In this document: positions 9,629 through 22,452 of the stretch, piece by piece | How the letters are laid out: each line of letters begins with the position of its first letter | Position numbering within the stretch: position 1 is the first letter of the stretch | Assembly (NCBI GenBank): GCA_949752795.1 | Contig: OX457061.1 | Location: 124,950,152-125,014,151 of the forward strand | DNA length: 64,000 bases | DNA from: Hyperoodon ampullatus | Taxonomy: Eukaryota > Chordata > Mammalia > Artiodactyla > Ziphiidae | Reading direction: 5' to 3' | Made by a program: the position numbers and the translations under genes | Notes under the pieces: generated by a model | The model's input: the letters and a program-made list of their open reading frames with translations, nothing else | What the model was told of the DNA's origin: nothing | The model's database searches: none

Positions 9629-11480
9629 GATGCTTTCTTATAAAATGGACAAGGAATTGGAAAATCAAGTTTCTTCAGTAATTCAGAAACGTTGGGCTGA
9701 AGGTTGAATGATAATGGACTGTTTTCCCATTTGGGAAAAGGCTTTTGGGTAATAATGACCAGACAGAGAGATTTTGAAATTAATATGAGAGATTTTGGAA
9801 TTATTCGACGTTTTGGGTGGACAAACCTTAGAAACACACTGCGACTTGATTAGGCACACCATTACTGCTCCACTCCTGAGAGTGGAGCCTGGAGACAGAA
9901 GGGGAATGAACTTTCCCAAGAGGCTGGATTCTCAAGAGCTGGGGCAGAGGCAGTGAAAGCAAATGCAGGAGGTCTGAGCCTGGATCTTCAAAATTTGCCC
10001 TCAGAGAACACAGCAGTAGCAACTCAGAGATGACTATGGGCATTGTCATGGCGGCTGAATCATATGAAATGGACAGAGTAATGGAACAAAAGCACCAGAA
10101 GGCCTTGGATTTCGCTCTGACAGTCCTTAACTGTGTGAAAAACGCTAATTACTTGGGGCTTAAGGGTTTTGGGGGGGGTTTATTTTGTTTTTTGCTTATA
10201 AAATAAAAGCATTTGTGAATTTAGGCACATTTGTTCTCAATTTCTTTCAACACTTCCTACATTCTCATTTTGGAAATAGAGTTTTTAATCTCAAGTCTCT
10301 GTTTTCTTGCCCAAAGACTTTTATCGAGATAAATTATATGACCAACAGAGAAACTAAAACTTCTTGGATTCTATGTTTTCCTATAAACTCCAAAACACTA
10401 CCTAGAAGACCTGAATTGTGCCCATTTTACAAAAGTTAACACCTGTTTCACAAGTGCTGTACAGGACATTTAAGCTAGTTCATCTGTGAATTAATCTTTG
10501 ATATATACTTTTATGGAAAAGATGAGATGGGGAAAAGTCTAATAGCTTCTTCCAATGAGAAGAATATCGCATAGGTGGATAAAGTAGAAACAAAAAATTT
10601 AGCTATCAATCAGGGTTTTTAGTAAAAGAACTAAAGACAGAACCCAATCTGTCGATTTGATACAGAAGAGAAATTTGCTATGTGAATCCACGTGGCTCAT
10701 GACTCCGGGGAGCTAGGCTCCAGTTCTTGGGGCAGTGTTGGTGCGCAGCCTCTCTGTGGGCCTGCCCTGCAGAACCGTGACCTGTCCCCACTGCCCTGAG
10801 TCTGTGACACAGACCCAACCGCGAAAATCTCCACCAGGCATCGCCAACAAACAGTGCGTCTGCACTGCATTTGTCAGGGTGGTTCTCCCCAGAGGGCCTC
10901 TGCTCACTTCAAATCTACCTTGTCTCCTGATTGTTAGGTCCCAAGTCACACGTCTAAGCTAATTAATGAAATGACAGAGACTAAAGGGCAAAAAATGATT
11001 GATTTCTAAGGTCCTCTCCAGACCTAAAAAGCCATACATCACTCAATCATGCTTTTAGTAGACACTGGCCACATATTCAAAAACTGGGACCTTAAATTAA
11101 TTACTTTTCTTACCACACTGATTTTGTAGGATGAAATAGCTTTATCTCTTCCAGTCATGATCATCTTTACAAATAAAAAGATTATATCACTTTAAAATTA
11201 GCTTTTAAATGCACATGGAATACAGGAATGCATTCTTATTAAAAACAAAACAAAGCATAATATTGCTGTCACCTCCCCTCATGGTGGGTTCATATCGGTG
11301 GAAACAACCATCACCAACCTGGTGGGTTTCCTTCTAGAGAGTTTCCATTCCTAATTCTCTTAGGATGTGAGCAATTGAGCTAGTAGTTAATTTTATGGCA
11401 AATTAGACATGTACTGATTTCTAATAATAATGATTTTATATCAAGAAACTATCGAAAAGGAGAGATTTTCTAAAAAGTGT
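9629..11480. other. unique DNA, nothing recognised
   Basis: Mostly AT-rich. A GC-richer island at about 10690-10945 gives open frames on both strands (75 and 78 codons) but no recognisable protein, splice structure or repeat family. Confidence 0.45.
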
Positions 11481-11486
11481 TGACTA

Positions 11487-11550
11487 TTACATACTAAACT
11501 AATACTAAATACTAATACTAAATTATAAATATTTGTAATACTAAAAAGTA
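11487..11550. repeat. degenerate (ACTAAT/TACTAAA)n tract
   Basis: Imperfect repeats of ACTAATACTAAA with interruptions; AT-rich low complexity. Confidence 0.7.
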
Positions 11551-12059
11551 TTCCATTTAGTAAATCATGGGAGTTTAAAAAGGCAGAATGTCCTGAAATC
11601 TCATTTTAGCAAAAGAAAAAAAAATAGTCTTCTGAAACTCAAGAAAATTTGTAGAATGCTTAATTTACCATTGTGTTTAAAAATCAAATCTGTACTTTCA
11701 GGAAATCTATTTATATAATTAAATACACAGATAAAAAACACTAATACCATAATACAGCACCAATTTAAAATACTTGCAGACTATATTTTAAAGGCATTTC
11801 CATAGGGGGATCTGCAGTAAATCATGTCTACAGAAAGCACTGTCTTTATTACAGAATGTTAGCGGAAAATTCTATATATGTTACTCTCATTGTGTGTCAT
11901 ATTCCATGGGTTACTATTCTGGCCATAGATAATAGGAACTGCCGATTATTAATTGTAGAACTGAATTGAAAGTCACTTGATAATGTGTACCTAAGTGTGT
12001 TCTGTGTCAGACCAGCAAAATGGGATGGATCTACAGTCAGACTACAGAACAGGCACACA
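11551..12059. other. unique AT-rich DNA, nothing recognised
   Basis: No gene, repeat family or structured RNA recognised. Confidence 0.5.
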
Positions 12060-12250
12060 AACTGTGGAAGATTGCTTAATCTTGTTCTACTTCCATACCC
12101 TCATTGCTAATTTTAAAATGATCATGAGAGTAAGAGGACCTAATTATTGTGAAGAGTAAATGAATTAATCCATGTGAAATGTCTACAACAGTCTTTGGTA
12201 TAAACTAAGAGCTCAATAAATGTCATTTATTATTATTACCATGTTATTAT
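12060..12250 (+). repeat. MIR SINE fragment
   Basis: 'ttgctaattttaaaatgatcatgag...gaagagtaaatgaattaatccatgtgaaatg' and 'aagagctcaataaatgtcatttattatta' match the MIR core and its characteristic 3' end. Confidence 0.75.
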
Positions 12251-12799
12251 TATCACTGCTGTTATTATAAGTAGGTTTCTATGACTGAAAAGATTACTTT
12301 CACAAACTCATGTATCTATTGAGTGAAGTTTTGACTTGAATATCTACAGTTTGAAAGTATGGTGTTCTTGTGTCCAAAAATTTTAGTTATAACTTCTTAA
12401 ATTTTTCATGATGTGTTCCTGTAGCCTTTAAACAAAAAATAGCTGCAATTCATACAGTCCATGTTATTTTCTAAGAGTCTTATCACACTCCTCTTGGCTT
12501 AAGCTCCTTTCCAAAACTCCAGGGGTAGCGGGGGAGACCTTATTTAAACATGCTGAGCACAAATTATTAAAGTGAATGTTTTAAGAGAAAGGAATTCAAT
12601 GATGTGTTCTATAACTGGTATATTATTATAACAAACATATTCACAAAATCTCCTAATCTCTCAAAATGTCTCAAAGACTATGCCAGAATGTCAGCAATAG
12701 CCCTGTGGGATGGGTATTTCCCTGTAAGAATCTGACTGATGTGGTCCAATGGGACAGACATGACGCTTATCTTGCTTACCTTATTCTCCACGTTTAATA
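12251..12799. other. unique DNA, nothing recognised
   Basis: AT-rich; nothing recognised up to the L1 fragment that follows. Confidence 0.5.
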
Positions 12800-13452
12800 C
12801 CTTCAAATTATACAAGGCCATATATGACAAACCACAGCTAACATCACACTCAACAGTGAAAAGCTGAAAGCCTTTCCTCTACGATCAGGAACAACAAGAC
12901 AAGGATGTCCACTCTTGCAACTTTTATTCAACATATTATTACAAGTCCTAGCCACAGCAACCAGAGAAGAAAAAGATATAAAATGAAGCCAAATTGGAAA
13001 GGAAGAAGTAAAACTATCACTGTTTGCAGATGACAAAATACTATACATAGAAAATCCTAAAGTTGCCACCAGAAAACTACTAGAGCTCATCCATGAATGT
13101 GGTAAAGTTGCAGGATACAAAATTAATATGCAGAAATCTGTTGCATTTCTAGACATTAACAATGAAATATCAAAAAGAGAAATTAAGGAAACAATCTCAT
13201 CTACCATCACTTCAAAAAGAATAAAATACCTAGGAATAAACCTACCTAAGGAGGCAAAAGCCCTGTACTCCAAAAACTATAAGATACTGATGAAAGAAAC
13301 TGAAGATGACAGTAACAGGTGGAAAGATATACTGTGTTCTTGGAATGCAAGAATCAATATTGCTAAAATGACCATACTATCCAAGGCAATCTACAGATTC
13401 AGTGCAATCCCCGTCAAAATACAAATGCATCTTTCACGGGACTAGAACATTT
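12800..13452 (+). pseudogene. internal fragment of L1 ORF2 (reverse transcriptase), broken
   Basis: L1 ORF2 encodes the endonuclease/reverse transcriptase that copies L1 RNA at the target site. The fragment covers the palm-to-thumb part of the RT: GCPLLQ-like block, then LSLFADDKILYIENPK around 13010-13060, where the FADD catalytic motif is intact, then KIKYLGINL- and LCSWNARINIAKM-like blocks. The frame is broken by an in-frame stop before the FADD block and ends at 13445. Both ends are cut: there is no 3' UTR, A-tail or target-site duplication. That suggests a piece of an older insertion left after deletion or rearrangement. Confidence 0.9.
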
Positions 13453-16400
13453 CTGCTACTTCTAAAACCACACTGACTGATCCTCAGAAGAGACCAGGAA
13501 GACTTGATAAACATCAGTGCCGTATCATTGTACATATTCATTTAGTTTCACCCATTTAGTTCCACTTTATACTTTGTTCCAAGCGAAACTCCCTTGCTTT
13601 CTCAACCCACTTCCTATTCCTTATTATTTCTCTTTTCAGAACCCTCTCCCAGTTTTCCAGCCTCCCAGTAACTCATCAATCTAAAATTGAACACCTAGTA
13701 AACTGAACACATTCTGCCTCTCCCTAAATGCTTTCCATCATGCTTCTTTTCTTCCAATTAGAGGGCTTTCTGATGTGTAATTTTCAGAAGGCTTGCTGGT
13801 GGGGGAGGGGTTGGGTGATCTGTGCTGAGTAGAAGGGTTCCTACTTTCTAGACAGTGATTCATAATTTCCAGTATCTTGCTTACCCTTATATGACATGTG
13901 ATCATTTTTTGCATCACTTCTGGAAAACTGATTTTTACTGATGCTGTACTTGCTCAATTTATTTTTCTTTGAGTAGAGTCTCTTGCGCTAACAACACCAT
14001 TATTTTTATAAATCTGTTTTCCAAATTCGTCATCAACTTGGTAGAATTACTACGCTTAATGGACATAATATATATTCTGTCCTGTAAGTCTTTCATTAAT
14101 ACAACTAATAAGACAATACTACCACCAACACTGTTACTGCATTTTACTTACTCCCTTATTTTTAAGTTATTTAGAACAGACTTTTAAATTTGTTTTCCTG
14201 CCACTCACATCTGCTTTAACCTAAGACCTCTTTGATCTAAACCCTATTTCTACAATGTTTTGATAAACGCCCTGTGAGATAAAACCTTGAACCTCATTAA
14301 GGTGAAATCATATTACTTTTTGCTCCTTGTCACTTACTTTCTAGGGAAATCATGTTCATGTGGGGGAAAAAAAAAAGCTAACTTAAGTTGACAGAATTTG
14401 TTTGCTTAGATGAATTATTTTAATAATGTGTAACATATTGCCAAGTTTGAAAGCTGCTTTTACCCTCATCCAGCCTCTTTTTTCCTCAGGGTCTCTACGT
14501 TTGCCCTTTTTCAGTCTTTAGGAATTAGCCTCACTGTTGATAAGTTCTCAGAAGTAATGGGCAGCATTCTTCAGTGATGACAACTAGTTCTTGTGTGCCA
14601 GGACCACAGCCTGCGTAGGGCAGAACACACCTAACCTGTCAGCGCAACCTTTACACAACCCCACCGATTTAACCATGGCCACCAACATCAGGGGTCACCT
14701 ACGATAGCCAGAAGAGTGTAGGTGAACTTCCAAGTGAAACCAAGAATTTTAAAAGTAATTTTTTAAGTCTTTTCTAAGTCAGCTGACAAGAGCTTCCCTT
14801 CTCCATCATCCTTTTTAATTAAGCATCTCACTTAGCTTGTTTTTGGGATTAAAGACTTTTGCATATTCCTTTATTCCTTATGTAAACTGCATCCACTTTG
14901 TTTTGTGTGCCTATGCAGCTGTTCAAGGGATTCCATTAAACTGCTAAGAGCAGATGATGTCAACTTTCTCTTGTAAATAACAGTGGATAAGAAATCAAGG
15001 TATTTAAATAGTATACACTGTCCGCTTTTCCAGATGTTACATTTGCTTACTTCCAATAAATCTGTTTACCATGGGCAAATATTATGTGCTACCAACTACA
15101 AATGCTCACTTTGAAAGCCAGCTGCAACATTTAAAAAAAATTATAGAACTAGAAATTTCTTAATTATTCTAGTTAGTTGATGCCTCTGCCCTCAAATTAT
15201 TACGGATTCAAATTATTGCACATATGTAAGTGGTTGGCTCTTAAGAAGAGATTCCAAAGGAAGAGGAAAACCAACACTCTCTCCTGCCAAAGTAATCTAC
15301 TGAATCATTATTTGTGAACTTAAGAAGCTCTTCCTAACATACAACCAAATGCCACGAAAGCCCTTTTTAAATGTCTCAAAAAAACGGATCCTCTAAAATG
15401 TGGGGTTTTTTTTTTAAAGAAAATACAGTGTGCAGAACAGTGACCAAAGGGAATATACTGTTGAAGAATGATATCAGAGATGGCTCTTTTAATTTCAATA
15501 TGTTACTGTGACAAATAGCCTGCAACAAAGCAAAGACATACAATTTGTCTTGTAACTATTCCCCTGTCCACTTGCTTGGCTAAACATAGATTGGGTCAGG
15601 AATAAAAAATACATATTGATTTAATTTCTGTCCTTACATATTTTAAAATGAAGTCTAGTGAAAAGGTTAGATGCTGACAGTATTTTTAATGGCAGACAAT
15701 TTCTACTTAATGGTTTTTTTTTGCTCTATGAATTTATGTATAAATTTTCTCCTGAATCTATAACCTTGTTCCTAAGTGTTGGATTAACAATACTGATAAC
15801 AGAATATTCACATGGGCAATGGATTATTCATTCCTTAAAAGCACGTATATAGGAGATCTCTGTTACAGTGCTTCAAAACTTGGATATAAAGTGTCTACCA
15901 ATAAGTATTTTCAAAATACTTTAAAATCCATCTTTCTAATATTTTGTTCTGGCAATTCTAAACATCTATAAGTGAAATATTCCAGAATTCAGAACAGATT
16001 AACTCTATACTAAATGTACATTAAGTATATATGATACAATGATTCCAGGTGGAAGATTTTTTTTCTCTGTAATCTCACTCTCTCAAGTGAGTTGTTCCAA
16101 AGTCTGTACCGAGAGGGATGCACTAGGAAACCTAATTATAGACATAAACCTAATCTGAGTTATTATTCAATCCAGTTGATATTTTGACCACTAGCTTCTG
16201 ATCCTTACATCAGGTGTCTCTAAACATAAGAAAGTAATAAAGATATGATCATCATTCTAAATACCCCCCCATTCATGTAATTTACATTATTTGGAGATGT
16301 AACAACCAGAAGAACTGAAATCAGAAATGGTTAAAAGAAATGGATTGACTCCAAGAATTATAGGGTAGGAATGGGTGGCAGGTGTAGACACACTTTTTAT

Positions 16401-16539
16401 TTTGTGTCATTCTGCTCTATTCAGTTGTTTTATCACATGCATTTCTTTTTTAATGTCAATCATGACTATACCATGAAGGTTCATGTCCAATGATACGAAA
16501 ATACAAATCACAAAGTGATCTGTTGAGACCCTGTTTATA
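13453..16539. other. about 3 kb unique DNA, nothing recognised
   Basis: AT-rich sequence. Short frames (61-72 codons) lack recognisable features. A GT-rich patch at 13796-13816 and short homopolymers are the only low-complexity elements. Conserved non-coding elements cannot be excluded without alignment. Confidence 0.4.
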
Positions 16540-16990
16540 GCTTCAAGATATTGGAAACTATGTTTCTAAGTAAAAGGAAAGGTTAAATAAACTATGGCAC
16601 ATCTACACAATGGAAGACCATGCAGTTGTATAAGTAATTAGGATCTCTGACTTTATTTAATAATTAGTTATCTCTGATAAATGAACCAGTGAAAAAAGCT
16701 AAGTGCAACATAGGTCTATCATATCTCTTTTGTTTGTAAGAAAAATGGAAAATTAAAAAATTGTGCATATCTACTCCCATGGGCACAAAACAAAAGAGAG
16801 GACAAATTAGAAATTACTGATATTGGTAATAGAGGCAAAGAACAGAAGGAATTTGGGGGAATAACACATCTCTGACAATAGCTCTTGTAAACAGTTCTAA
16901 CCTCAGAACTCTGTGTTTCACATACTCAAAAAGAATAAGAAATAAAATTAAAAGGAGGAATTGTGAAATAAAAAATAAAAACAAATAAAC
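16540..16990 (+). mobile_element. ancient L1 3' end
   Basis: 'ggttaaataaactatggcacatctacacaatggaag' and 'gtgaaaaaagctaagtgcaaca' are old L1 (L1ME-type) ORF2-end/3' UTR blocks. It finishes in an A-rich stretch at 16960-16990. No frame survives. Confidence 0.7.
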
Positions 16991-18058
16991 CAAAGTTGTA
17001 TTTCAAATTAATAATAAAACTACACTAAGGAGGTAGTAGGGAGGGGGAGGAAAAGAGGAATAACCTTGGCAACTTTTAAACATAGTTTTTCAACTAATTG
17101 TCCCCAGGATAAGGAAAGAAAACAACTTTAAACAAAGGGTGAACTCCAGACAGGAGACTAATTTTTCACAGAAGCATGAGCTAGCAATTCAAAATAAAAT
17201 TTTGTGTGTATTCTAATTGTGAAATATTAAGTAAGTAAATTGTGGATAATAGGAAACTGGTCTCTCACTATTGGAGAAGCAAGTTGCGAATATGGATAGA
17301 GGGAAAAATAAACCCACTGTTGTTGAATTGGAATAGGGAGTATCCACATGAACCCATGGTTTTTATGCTAGATGGACAAATATAGAAATAGGCACAGATA
17401 TGTATGAATGTATTAGCTCTTTGGCTAAGAAGGCCTAGAAGCAAGGATTCCCTGGTAGCATATCTTGAGTTCTAAATACCATTATCCACCAAATGTCATT
17501 GGAGACATGCTTAATTCCAGAGCTGGAGTGAGGAAAGCATGAGATCATTCTGGAACATCTTACTGTGTCATAAAATAAGAGAGTAGCAAAAGAATACAGA
17601 TTCATCTGGATTTGAGGCTCCTACTAGCCAAATACAAATTACAATTCTGTAAATGACATTAGAATCTTTGAGTCCAAACATATTAATTAATTTACTAACT
17701 AGTTAGTTTATTAACTAGTTAATGGATAACTGGGGGGACTGATTCCTTACAGTACGAAGCCACCTAATAAACATGCAAGGAATGATAAAATAAGAGAATC
17801 ATCATGTGTCAACCATTATAATAAAAATTGATTCAGAAAAGAATCTTCAATGGATGCTAAAACTAGTGGGCAAAAATTCAAGGAATAACAGGATGTTTTC
17901 AGAGCTTCAAAGTTTCTCTCCAGACAACTTTGCCCTTATGTATCTCCCTCTATCCCAATGCCAATGTGTCAACTCCCTACTTCAGGACAGAAAGCTGACA
18001 TGCAATGTGATCAAAGAAAATTGCCACATCATCATATATGGCAAAACCAATCTGGGAC
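16991..18058. other. unique DNA, nothing recognised
   Basis: AT-rich. It contains two adjacent 14-bp perfect palindromes (17694-17707 and 17710-17723). A 122-codon plus frame (17806-18174) runs into the following LTR and is not a recognisable protein. Confidence 0.5.
17694..17723. repeat. two adjacent 14-bp palindromes
   Basis: ACTAACTAGTTAGT and ATTAACTAGTTAAT, both perfect self-complements centred on CTAG, two bases apart. Confidence 0.9.
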
Positions 18059-18443
18059 TGCTGTGGACTGAATTGTGGCCCTCTTCCTGGCCAAATTCGT
18101 ATGTTGCTGCCTTAACCCCCAATGTACCTGTGTTTGGAGATGGGGCCTATCAGGGTAAGAGCAAGGTTAAGTGAGGTGATAAGGTTGGGATCCTGATCTA
18201 ATAGGATTAGTGTCTTTGTAAGAAGAGGCACACAGAGCTCACATTCTCTCTCTCTAAACACATGGGCAGTAAGCGAGGGACATGTGAGACTCTCTGCAAG
18301 CCAGGATGAGCTCCCACAAGAAACCAACCCAGCCTGCACCCTGATCTTGGACTCCAGCCTCCAGAACTGTGAAAATAAATTTCCATTGTTTAAGCCACTC
18401 ACTCAGTATATGGTATTTAGTTATGGCAGCTCAAACTTACACA
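18059..18443 (+). mobile_element. MLT1 solo LTR (MaLR)
   Basis: Starts TGCTGTGGACTGAATTG and ends ...CTTACACA, the expected TG...CA ends. It includes 'ttggagatggggcctat', 'aataggattagtgtctttg', 'cttggactccagcctccagaactgtg' and the LTR poly-A signal AATAAA (18374-18379). No internal region is attached, so it is a solo LTR. The 96-codon antisense frame and 64-78-codon sense frames across it are incidental. Confidence 0.9.
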
Positions 18444-19989
18444 GGAACCAAGTGCAAACTCTTGAATTCCTTTTTTAATCACTCCTTACTTTGCCATAAT
18501 TATCTCTTGCATACTTTTACACCAGTTTACTGCCAGGCAAATATAGGGGTTTTTTTTCCCCCTCTATTACATACACAGAACCTTAGAAAGAAAATGGAAA
18601 AATAACTCTATAATCTGTAAAACACAAATCTCCTACCCTCATCCTTCCAAAGAGAAACACCATCACTGGAGGCTATCCACACCCAAGAAAAATGTGGAAA
18701 ATATGGTAGGTTCTCATTTCCAGGTGAACCCCCAATGGTTTAATCTAATCCTGGAGACCCCATTCACCTTGCTAGTAATTGGTTTGGAGGTAGGCACGCA
18801 TCTCATACAGGATTTAACTGGGAAAACATAAACACAGCAAATATTTGGGGGGAAAAAAACGGAAATTCAATGCAGGGAATTTTTTCCACAAGTGATGGAA
18901 GAGTTGAGAAACTAGACGGGGGTGGGGGAGGCAACCAAGCCACAGCCACCCCTAAACTGGAGAAACAGTGGGAATGGGAGTTTAACCAGAGCCCAGTGGC
19001 CTGGGTGGGGTGTCTGCAGAGTCTGGACTCACTTCCACGGGTCCAGTGGGCGTTGGAGCAACAGAGCCAGGCAGCTGCTGGACACGCAGCACCAGGGAGA
19101 GGGAGGAACGGAAACACCCATCTCCCCTGCCCAGCCTTTAGTCTCCACTAGTGGTTCCCTGTGACCAAACCCAGCGAGAAACCAGGGTCCTAGAGACAGC
19201 CTACAGAGGTCAGATCCTCCTGTGAGGCAGAACAAACAGGGCAGGACTAGCCACGTGTGTGACCCACTTCTGACAAATGAAAGTCAACCAGGCAGCTTCT
19301 GCCAACGATTTCCTTTGTCATAAGAACAGTCACACAAGAAGAGACAGCCCCTACACGTGGTTAGTCTGTGTGTGAAGCCGGGAATTACCACAGCCAACTT
19401 GTCACCAGGAGGGGACTAGGGAAAACATAGAGGGTGGCAGGGAAGACCCAGTAACATCTGCAGTAACATTATTATTTGCTGAGTCAATAAAGCTAGCTGT
19501 TCTGCATATGTGATTGTGAACAAAGGGCTTGCTGCTTCCTATCACAGAAATCTTCAGTGTCATTGACTAGAGTGTCAGGTGCTTTGGCAGTGGTTGGACA
19601 CAGCCTCAGACACTGACTTGGGACGATCACAATGTCCCCACTGTCTGGGTACAGACAGGTCCCCACTATGACAAGGACACCGGACTTTAAGGCTCCGTTT
19701 GTTCTGTTTCCATTCACTCCATTTTGAGACATGTTCTGACAAAAAGCAACTCGGGAGAGGTGTTTATTCTGATGTTTCAAAGACTTACATTTTGCCTTTT
19801 TAAAATATTATATTTCCACTATAAACATGAGCCTTAGAGTTTTATACAGGAGGTTATTTATATTAATATATCCACCAGAACTGTTGTGAAGGAAGAAATC
19901 AACCATCGTACTCATGAGTTATTAAACACAATGCCTTCAGTGTGTGGGGAGATTAAATAAAGCCATGAAGGGCAACGGTGGGAGATGGA
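18444..19989. other. unique DNA, nothing recognised
   Basis: Includes a GC-richer segment (about 18900-19240) with overlapping open frames on both strands (93, 80, 104 and 68 codons). The simultaneous openness on both strands and the absence of domains or splice signals argue for composition rather than coding. Confidence 0.45.
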
Positions 19990-20205
19990 CTTGAACTTGA
20001 AATCTGAGTTGGCCCCAAATGGGTTCTGTGGTCTTGGGTAAACCACTTAATCCCTGTGACGCTCAAATTTCTTACTGAAGAAACGGGACCATCGCGCTGC
20101 TTCCCACTCTAGACTTTTGAGGGAATTAGATTGCACAATACATATAAAGTACTCACACAATGTGGGGCATTTACTAAGAGCTCAGCAAGTGTTAGTTTCA
20201 CACCC
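19990..20205 (+). repeat. MIR SINE
   Basis: Head 'cttgaacttgaaatctgagttgg', core 'gtaaaccacttaatccctgtgacgctcaaatttctta' and tail 'aagagctcagcaagtgttag' follow MIR over nearly full length. Confidence 0.8.
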
Positions 20206-20369
20206 AGATCATCTCAACCTGAATGTAGCTTATTCAGAAAGCTACCAGGATGCTCTTCCTGCTCAAGCTAGAACTCACGGTTGTACAATCACATCCACCT
20301 GTAATAGCACACAAAGACCATTTAAATAATATCTATTCTCCCAAGCAACTAAAACAGAGCACGTGTAGG

Positions 20370-20462
20370 GACTGCAGTTCAGTATTTTATCTCCAGAACT
20401 CAGGAAAGTGCCCTGACATCGCACAGCAGGCACGTAATCGAGGATTTGCTGAGTGAATTGTT
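20370..20462 (+). repeat. L2 LINE 3' tail
   Basis: 'tatctccagaactcaggaaagtgccctgacat' followed by 'gcacgtaatcgaggatttgctgagtgaattg' matches the L2 terminal region. Confidence 0.6.
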
Positions 20463-22409
20463 ACTCTTGTCTTTTGCTTTTGTCTGCATTTCCCCCTCAA
20501 TCCACCTTATATGTGGAGACTGCAGGCTACCTACCACCAGAACAAGGCAATTTGGTTTGAGAAGTCACAGAACTTGAGGAAATGTGGTTTTTTCAACACC
20601 TCTTTATCAAATATAGTTAAAACTTTCCCTGTTGGAATATAGAAAATATTGTTCTCTTTAAGACTGTCACACTACACTGCTGTAATTGGAAATAGTTTGT
20701 GTTCCCTTCCACAATATTTCTGCCTGGAGGAAAGGCATCTGGGAATTTGAATCTTAAAATAGCAAACAGTGCTTAAGAGGAAAGCTGGGAAGAGAAGAAA
20801 GTGAAGGACTCAAAGGAACAAAACATGAAAGAAGTGTGGGGACTGACAGAGGACGGGTGGAGTCTGTGTGACTCATGTAAACACTGGCTGAATTACAAAA
20901 ATCAAGGTCAAAAACCCAAAAAAGCATTTAAACGTTTATTTTACTCTAGAAGCCTTTTTAATCATTTGCTTCTGTGCTCATTCCTGCATAGGGTCATCAA
21001 AGCAGCTAACTATGGGCTCTAAATCACCCTATTTATAGAACTAAGGTAAAACACACACAAAATTGGGGCACAGTAATGCTGAGAAAGAAATAGTCAAGGA
21101 AGTAGTATCATACACTATTATCTTGTTTTCCTCATTTGTTCATTATGTAGCTAATGAAGGTGAATACCTGTGGCTGGAACAATGTTCCCTTCTTTATTCA
21201 CTGAGATCTCAAGTGTTCAGTTCTGTTAAGAATTCCCCTAGTTTATTCATCAGTATCTGAAAATAGGAGCCTCGAGCTCAGCTCTATCACCCATAGAACA
21301 TAAGCAGAGGATGTCCATCCTGACAGGACTGCAGGGTCTCTGCTTCCTCACCTGGAGATCAGCCCCATCCATTCTCCAGACAAACAGTGTCTCTAAAAGG
21401 GGCCTGAGGAGCCCCAGTGACACCCCAGCACTCTATGCCAGGATACACTGGCCTCTATATCAGGGCTGCTGTTGTCCTCTGGTTCTGATCAGTGTTTTCT
21501 AATAACCAACTCACTGCTTTATTCATCTATCCCATTCTCTAGTCTGTTCTTTTGAGGTCCAGGCCCTGATGATCTTTCCTGGCAGATGTTCAGAAACCTA
21601 CCAACTCATCACACGCCTCCCCCACTTGCCCACCCACAACAATCAACATCTAGTTCCCTAGGTTTGCTTCTGAGACATACTTTGCTATGTTCCCCTCTTA
21701 GAAAATCCAGACGTTAAACTCTCTCCACACTTCTAACCCATTCTACATTCTAAAAAATATTCACCACGAATACCCTATAAGCACATCTTCTAGACATTCC
21801 CTTGAGAATTACAATACTAATTACAATTCCGGGCAGAACTATCTAGCTTTTTTCCCCCAAGGATTGCACGGATGTTTATGTAAAGAGCTAAAGAAAGTTA
21901 AAATGATTGCCGTTGTTGAGTTTATTTCCCAGAAAAGAATGTGGGTTTTGCTATGTATTTAGGTTCAGCGCAACAACTAAGTTGTTAATATAAACTAGCA
22001 CAGAAAAGAACTGCAAGGAACATGTTACAGTCAAATTCGGTTGGGTTTGTTGTACATTAAGTTGCTGCATCAAGGGAGACTGAGAGCAGGGGAAGCATGG
22101 AGCCTCAGAGGTGGAATTGGTGGGGGGCGGGGCGGGAGCGGGGCTTAGAAAAGGGTGTGCACACACGCGATGGGGGAAATAGAGCGCTAGCTCGTGCTGT
22201 GATGAGGAGCAGACGTTGGGTGTATCTCAGCATCTTTGCTCAGGACACAGAAGGAATAAAGTAGGGCTGAGGGAGTCATGGTGAGAAGAAGCAATCAGTC
22301 GAATGATGAGAAATGGCCGGTCACTTCTCAACCACGGTGTGGCCTTCGAAAGTATGGTTTATATAACTTTGGCCATATGCTGTTAGGATATTTATTTTTT
22401 GCTTCGAAT
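20463..22409. other. unique DNA with a GC-box cluster
   Basis: No gene recognised. The exception to its AT-rich character is the G-rich run at 22122-22143. Confidence 0.5.
22122..22143 (+). promoter_or_regulatory. GC-box / potential G-quadruplex cluster
   Basis: GGGGGGCGGGGCGGGAGCGGGG-type run: four or more G-tracts of at least three with one- or two-base loops, also giving overlapping Sp1-like GGGGCGGGG sites. There is no TATA element, CpG island, first exon or splice donor nearby, so promoter function is not shown. G-quadruplex potential is direct from sequence. Confidence 0.5.
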
Positions 22410-22452
22410 ATTTTTTAAAAACTTTTATTAGAGTATAGTTGATTTAAAATGA
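22410..22452 (-). mobile_element. very short L1 3' tail, antisense
   Basis: 'tttttaaaaacttttattagagtatagttgatttaaaatg' is the reverse complement of the young L1 terminus (compare 27225-27262). Only about 40 bases are present. Confidence 0.5.

Noticed and set aside
10713..10962. Complementary 75- and 78-codon frames in a GC-rich island
   Set aside because: Mirror frames on both strands indicate composition. No CpG-island-scale signal or exon structure.
18803..19235. Overlapping open frames on both strands, up to 104 codons
   Set aside because: GC-richer composition lengthens frames on both strands; no domain, splice pattern or poly-A signal linked to them.
22122..22143. GC boxes considered as a gene promoter
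   Set aside because: No CpG island, TATA element, downstream exon or splice donor; kept only as a motif.
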